A DNA stretch of 64,000 nt from Eucalyptus grandis (lineage: Eukaryota; Streptophyta; Magnoliopsida; Myrtales; Myrtaceae). Numbering within the stretch: the stretch's first letter is position 1; each line of letters begins with the position of its first letter. Below are positions 59,534 through 64,000 of the stretch, in pieces. The stretch is taken from the NCBI RefSeq assembly GCF_016545825.1, contig NC_052614.1, forward strand, positions 18,184,559 through 18,248,558, given 5' to 3'. The notes under the pieces were generated by a model, which saw only the letters and a list, made by a program, of their open reading frames with translations, did not search any database and was not told the origin of the DNA. Both the position numbers and the translations under genes were made by a program.

Positions 59534-61955
59534 CTAAATACTTACAGCACCAGAAGGAGGGGCATGGTCTTTTGGAGACGAGGGCCTATCTGAAGGCAAC
59601 TCTTCATCACTTAAAGCAGCCATGCTACTAGAGCTACATATTTCATCTTTAGAGCTATGGTGAGTTAGAGCAGGAGAAAGGAGACCCATCTTCTTAACAA
59701 TCAGGGAGCGCCTTGGATTGACTTTGGGAGGAACCTGCAAGGATCCATTGGGGGGCTTAGTAGGCAACATAGCAGGAGAGTCCGAAGGAACAGAGGCCTT
59801 TAGCTTCAAAAGTTGCCCCCCTTCACTGGGCAGGGCTAAGCCAAACAAATATGCGTCTTTAGGAGGCTACTTCTTTTTCTTGTTCTTAACTTTCTTCTAA
59901 TTTGATTCAGCTAGAGTAGAATCAACATGAATTTAAGAAGAGGGAGTAGCCGAGGTCAATTCCCTGCCTTCACCAGACCCAGAGGTTCCAACAGCAAGAG
60001 TGCTGGTAGGCTCAGAGGATTTGGCTATAGGCATTTCCGAGGATTCTTGTGCCTGATTCTGAGTCAACAGAGAGGAACCTGGAGCAATAACAAGAGCAAG
60101 CAAAACAGGGTCTACCATCAATTGTTGAGTAGGAGAAGCACCCAAGGGAGGGGCTTGTACAGTAACCATAGCATCAGCAGGTCGAGCTACAATAGAAGAA
60201 GCAAAAGGTCGAGCAGTTGAAGCACGAGTAGCCTTAGGTTACGCAGCAAGAGGAGAGCAATTATGCCCGAAGATTCCACACCCATTGCAAGCAATTGGTT
60301 TCCACTCATACTCCACCCCAACTTCAATAGTCTTACCATTGAGAACTAATTCAATCGATTCACAAGAGGGCTGATTAGCTGTAATCTCCACACAGACGCG
60401 AGCAAATGACATAATTTTCATTTGTTCAGTGCGTTGATCCACATATAAAGGCTTGCCTAAAGCACTTACAACTTTGCCAATTGATTGAGCAGACCAAAAA
60501 GAGTAAGGTAGATTCCTCAGCTTCACCCATATCGGGACAGTCAAGAGGGTGTCTTTTCTGAGTTCCAGACGAGGAGTCCATTGCTAAAGAACGAGAGGGA
60601 TTTTCGCGACAGTGATAGGGTCACTTTCAAGAAGCTTTCGTCGAAAATCTCTATCCGGATATGTAGTAGGAAGGTTCCTTGTCCATTGGACATAACTTCA
60701 AATAGATTCGGTCCCCATGCTTTTTTAAGAGGATAAGTACACTAATGGTGCCATAAGTTGTGTACAGCACTCACTTTAATACCAAAAGTTTATGTCGGAT
60801 CACTTAAGTGCCAAATCGAAGGAAAAACGATCACTTTGGTGCCACCGGCGAAAGATTCCGACCAAAATGATTACGTGACATTTTTTTTTTTAAAAAAATC
60901 GACAAGGTCTTCAAACAACGTCGTTTTTGGTCCTCCTTAAGAAAACGACATCGTTTTGTTGTCCTACATGGATGACCTCACAAAAACGACGTTTAACTCA
61001 TTTGGGGATTTTTTCTGAACTAGCTCGCTCGGCCGTCATCACTCAGCCTCGCCGTCGCTAGGCCACCATTGCTCGCTCAGCCGCCATTGCTCGACGCTGT
61101 TCGGACGCCCTCGATGGCACACGAGGGAGCACCAACCCTAGTTGCTGGAGCCTAGGTATTGGAAAACGCAGGCCAAGCACTCGTCGGGGAGATCAGAGAT
61201 GGAGATGGAGACATCAATGGCGGCGCATTCATCGGCGGCCTCCCTGAGCATCGGCTAGATCACAGCCTTCGACTTGGCCGCCGAGTGGCCATCGTCGGGG
61301 TCGGGGTCGGGGTCGGAGCAGCGACCACTGAGCGCGGGGGCCGTCGAGATTTAGGGTTTGAATTGGGGGAGACATCGAACGGCGTCATTTTGGTGTTAGG
61401 ACGCTAAAATGACGTCGTTTGAAGGCCTAAGTGATCCAAGGAAACTCCGGCGAGCCATATCAGCTTAAGAAATTAATAAAAAAAGGCCACGTCGGATTTC
61501 CGGCCGATTAGATCGGCATTGGCACTCAAGTGAGCGTTTTTCAAATTTTTTGGCACTTAAGTGATCCGACGGAAACTTTTGACACCAAAGTAAGCGTTGT
61601 ATACAACTTATGGCACCATTAGTGTACTTATCCCCTTTTTAAGCGCTTCCTCAGTGACTTTAAAAGGGAGACGTCGGCCAAGGAAATACCCCAACAGACA
61701 CTCATGCAGCTTGGGGTCTGCAGCTTGTAAATCCTGATCTATCATCTCTATTACCGGCTTGTTGTTAACAAAGGTGGGTGGAGTAAATTCCAGGTCATCT
61801 CCTTTAGTTACAGTTTTTGCTACTACAACCCAAGTGCGATTACTTGTATTTTTAGTATCTCCTCTGTTTTGGGGTTGTTTAGAACGCAACCTGCCCCTGC
61901 TTTGAGCTCGAACACCAGAAGGAGCACGAGGCGGGAGCATATCATCATTCCCTAT
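59534..61955 (-). pseudogene. LINE ORF1 (DUF4283-type), interrupted
   Basis: RNA-binding Gag-like protein of plant L1s. The N-terminal part (61955-61635: PPRAPSG, then TPPTFVNNKPVIEMIDQDLQ, LLGYFLGRRLPFKVTEEALK) continues past the Mutator-like insertion with WGPNLFEVMSNGQGTFLLHI (60720-60660, then shifted), WVKLRNLPYSFWSAQSIGKV (60535) and a C-terminal knuckle-like CNGCGIFGHNC (60265). A stop follows at 60239; a Ser/Pro-rich tail continues in other frames to 59534. Confidence 0.8.
60730..61634. mobile_element. Mutator-like non-autonomous element, copy C, in LINE ORF1
   Basis: 905 bp. Inverted repeats exceed 100 bp: the left begins AGGATAAGTACACTAATGGT and the inverted right GGGATAAGTACACTAATGGT. 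The 9-bp flanks TTTTTTAAG (60721-60729) and CTTTTTAAG (61635-61643) differ by one base, matching Mutator target size. The core (61015-61410) is G+C-rich with an 82-codon open frame of low-complexity type. No transposase. Confidence 0.8.
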
Positions 61956-62415
61956 TGTTGGGAATATCTGATTCCCGAAAACGGAGTCGACACTAAATCG
62001 AACCCCTAAAACGAATGCGGAAAACAAACCCAGGAAGAACATGTATCACCGATCCTAAAGCACACCACGGAATCGAGCGTACCTTGTTAGCTACAGATTA
62101 AACACCAACGTTGTTGTTTAAGGAAGAATCTGATCTCGGTCTACCATGAAGCGCACTGTTGGTTCAAAGGGGAGAAAACTTACGTTGGTTTTGGGAGAGG
62201 GGGAAAAGAAAAGCATACGTACGTCCAAAAGGTGCGTTTTCTTTTTCTTTTCTCCCCTTAAATACGTCTTCTCCAAAAGACACATCCCCTCAATGTAATA
62301 CCCTTTCATATCTCAACCCTTCATCCATGGGCCCTTATCTTGCGGGCCGGGCTTTTAGGCCCAACATGGGCGGACGAGCCAACTTAGGCCCATCACAATA
62401 ATAATAAAACCATCA
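61956..62415 (-). repeat. Copia-4 3' LTR
   Basis: About 460 bp, minus strand from TGATGGTTTTATT to ATATTCCCAACA. The first bases TGATGG would be a changed TGTTGG. A TATA-like GTATTTAAGGGG lies near 62265. An alternative start at 63511 (TGTTGGATATTG) would make the LTR 1,556 bp but lacks a PPT. Confidence 0.65.
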
Positions 62416-62423
62416 TCTCCCAC
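62416..62423 (-). other. Copia-4 polypurine tract
   Basis: Minus strand GTGGGAGA directly before the LTR. Confidence 0.6.
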
Positions 62424-62642
62424 TCGCGCATGGTGGGCCGAACGGGATCATCTTTACCTCTCTTCAACATTCATACTGGTGAATAATCCGTGTGACCAGC
62501 ATACTTTAAGAGCTCATTGCTATACATTTGTTAGGAATATATAACAGCTCATAATGGGCATCACACTCTGAGTAGATTTAGTATGCAGTACCCTAGATCG
62601 ATCAATCACATTTATATCTCTCTTGATCTCTTTTAAACAATG

Positions 62643-62673
<31 letters not shown>

Positions 62674-63513
62674 ATTCACAATTATGATTATCCCAAATAT
62701 AGTCATAATTGGTCGACCAGTGAATACAAAACTACAATGTGATTCTCCAAATTCAACCTTCATCTTTCCTTCAAACTCTCAATTTCAGTTCAGCTTGCTT
62801 TTCTAGAAATGTCCCATTAGATCGAATCAACTCATAACCATTGGCAACATCCTAAGATAGCAAACACTAAACATAAATCTTGAGAATAAGTAAAAGTCAT
62901 TAGGGCACTAAAATTGATGAACTATTTTCCTCAAGAGTCACACACGATATAAAAGTTGAGATCAAACTTTTGCCACTCTTATCGGTCGTCTCATGCATAC
63001 ATAGTATGAAATACGTATTACAGTATTAACTCATTTCCCATGGAGCGTATGTCTACACCTTCAATATCATACAGATGATAGTTCAGACATACCCAATGTC
63101 TAACTTGAGTTCATGTATCTACTCATTCACAAAATTCATCGAAACTCACATCTGGCATCATAGACAGATAAAGTAAAATATGTTGGTTATTTTACTTTCA
63201 GATATAGTAAATATTATGTCCTCATCTTAACACCCAGTTAAGGTGACAAATATATTTTAAGCTTGAGCTCTCGATTATCACATAAATAATAAGCTTAAAA
63301 ACCGCATCATATCTCTTTATCACATAGTAAATAGATGCGATTACCCGTGTGAGTGGGCTAATCTTTTATCTGTCCGACATACTTTCTCAACTTAAAGTAA
63401 TGCACTGAGCATTAAGATGCATAAAGATCAAATAAAGATTCATAGGCATTAATAATGAAAAAACACTAGTTCATAAATGTGAACAACTCAGGGAAATTAC
63501 AATATCCAACACA
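62424..63513 (-). other. Copia-4 3' spacer, non-coding
   Basis: About 1.1 kb between the pol stop and the PPT, with a TA microsatellite at 62643-62671. No frame of interest. Confidence 0.55.
62643..62671. repeat. (AT)n microsatellite
   Basis: Perfect AT run of about 29 bases. Confidence 0.9.
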
Positions 63514-64000
63514 TCAGACTCTACGCAATCCTAGAGATTTTACATGACCACAAAACACATCTCTAGGTATTGGCTTTGTCATACGATCTGCTACCATTTT
63601 ATGTGTAGATATGTACTGTAAGTTCACATCCTTTCGTGCAACCATATATTTGACAAAGTTATACTTGGTATCTATATGTTTGGTCTTGCCATGATATTTT
63701 GGATCTTTGGTGTACGCTATAACTGCTTTGCTATTACTGTTAACCAACAATGAATCTGCAACACTTCCAATAACACCTAAATCATCCAAAAATCTCTTTA
63801 GCCAAACATCTTCTTGTATTGCTGCTGATAATGTCACGAACTCAGCTTCTATCGTGGACAAGGCTATACACGTTTGTTTCTTACTGCTCCAACATATGGC
63901 GCCATTATTTAGTAAGAAAACAAACCTAGAGGTAGATTTCCTTTCATCTAAATCTCCTCCCCAATCAGCATCTGAATAGCCTTCGAGTTGCAAATCATTT
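63514..64000 (-). CDS. Copia-4 RNase H / pol C-terminus (partial)
   Basis: Open for at least 160 residues to a TGA at 63516-63514. Motifs: EGYSDADWGGDLDERKSTS, WSSKKQTCIALSTIEAEF, KHIDTKYNFVKYMV, ADRMTKPIPRD, GLRRV end. The third catalytic Asp of the family (C-D-N/S-Q) reads S-N-S here, so activity is doubtful even though no stop is present. The N-terminal side lies outside the window. Confidence 0.85.
   Translation of the reverse strand, partial: NDLQLEGYSDADWGGDLDERKSTSRFVFLLNNGAICWSSKKQTCIALSTIEAEFVTLSAAIQEDVWLKRFLDDLGVIGSVADSLLVNSNSKAVIAYTKDPKYHGKTKHIDTKYNFVKYMVARKDVNLQYISTHKMVADRMTKPIPRDVFCGHVKSLGLRRV

Larger units (their letters stand above)
55498..61955 (-). mobile_element. L1-type LINE, 5' side cut by a Copia insertion
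   Basis: Minus-strand order: ORF1 (61955-59534, split by a Mutator-like element), ORF2 with endonuclease, RT and zf-RVT (59413 to about 55583), 3' UTR and poly-A (16 T at 55513-55498 on the plus strand). The A tail follows TTACCC. The 5' end is beyond the Copia LTR that starts at 61956, so no target duplication can be checked. Confidence 0.9.
61956..64000 (-). mobile_element. Copia-4, 3' part, continuing off the right edge
   Basis: Minus-strand RNase H, a ~1.1-kb 3' non-coding spacer, PPT and 3' LTR. Inserted in LINE ORF1/5' region, so younger than the LINE. Its other LTR and target duplication are outside the window; the base block before the LTR is CCTAT. Confidence 0.8.

Noticed and set aside
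59078..59593. 171-codon plus-strand frame
   Set aside because: Antisense of the LINE endonuclease region.
61159..61407. 82-codon frame in Mutator-like copy C as a captured gene
   Set aside because: Gly/Val-rich low-complexity wording, no recognised family; kept only as part of the element core.

Overview
This window is nuclear DNA of a woody eudicot, possibly Myrtaceae. The evidence is a TIR-NB-LRR resistance gene of the flax-L6 type (TNLs are absent from grasses), plant L1-type LINEs, Copia elements, hAT, Mutator-like and PIF/Harbinger elements, and very A+T-rich intergenic DNA. No prokaryotic, organellar, rRNA, tRNA or CRISPR feature was seen. The species is an inference from protein flavour only.

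Layout. (1) 1-10351, minus strand: one TNL locus. Exons encode a TIR domain with an N-terminal hydrophobic anchor, an NB-ARC domain, an LRR start and a long LRR exon that runs off the left edge. Splice sites are readable, but at least four frame breaks make it a pseudogene or a badly eroded allele. Its 5.2-kb second intron is full of small transposons. (2) 11363-18523: a decayed Copia element (Copia-1) whose gag is split by a 1,988-bp hAT element with an exact 8-bp target duplication. The hAT carries the intron-containing 3' end of a 5-methylthioribose kinase gene. (3) 20103-30368: a very long solo LTR split by a second Copia (Copia-2, 22502-27857) that has equal 213-bp LTRs and an exact 5-bp duplication. 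(4) 30410-32404: an L1 copy with both ends and a 12-bp duplication but a large internal deletion. (5) 33889-42700: PIF and Mutator-like elements, then a minus-strand Copia relic split by a 3.2-kb insertion, then a short API5-like gene fragment. (6) 43286-54222: a 10.9-kb LTR element on the minus strand (2.2-2.35-kb LTRs, 5-bp duplication, PBS, PPT) with no recognisable gag or pol and with three families of tandem repeats inside, a LARD-type element. (7) 55498-61955: a minus-strand L1 with ORF1 split by a Mutator-like element, truncated at its 5' side by (8) a minus-strand Copia (61956-64000) that continues off the right edge.

How it fits together. The only host genes are the TNL and captured gene fragments. 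Nesting gives a relative order of events: long LTR before Copia-2; Copia-1 before hAT; Mutator-like before the PIF MITE inside it; L1 before both its Mutator-like and Copia insertions. Several microscopic insertions (18-50 bp) end in poly-A and sit between perfect 13-15-bp repeats; they look like L1 insertions reduced to the tail. All coordinates were read by eye; family names rest on recalled motifs, not on a database search.
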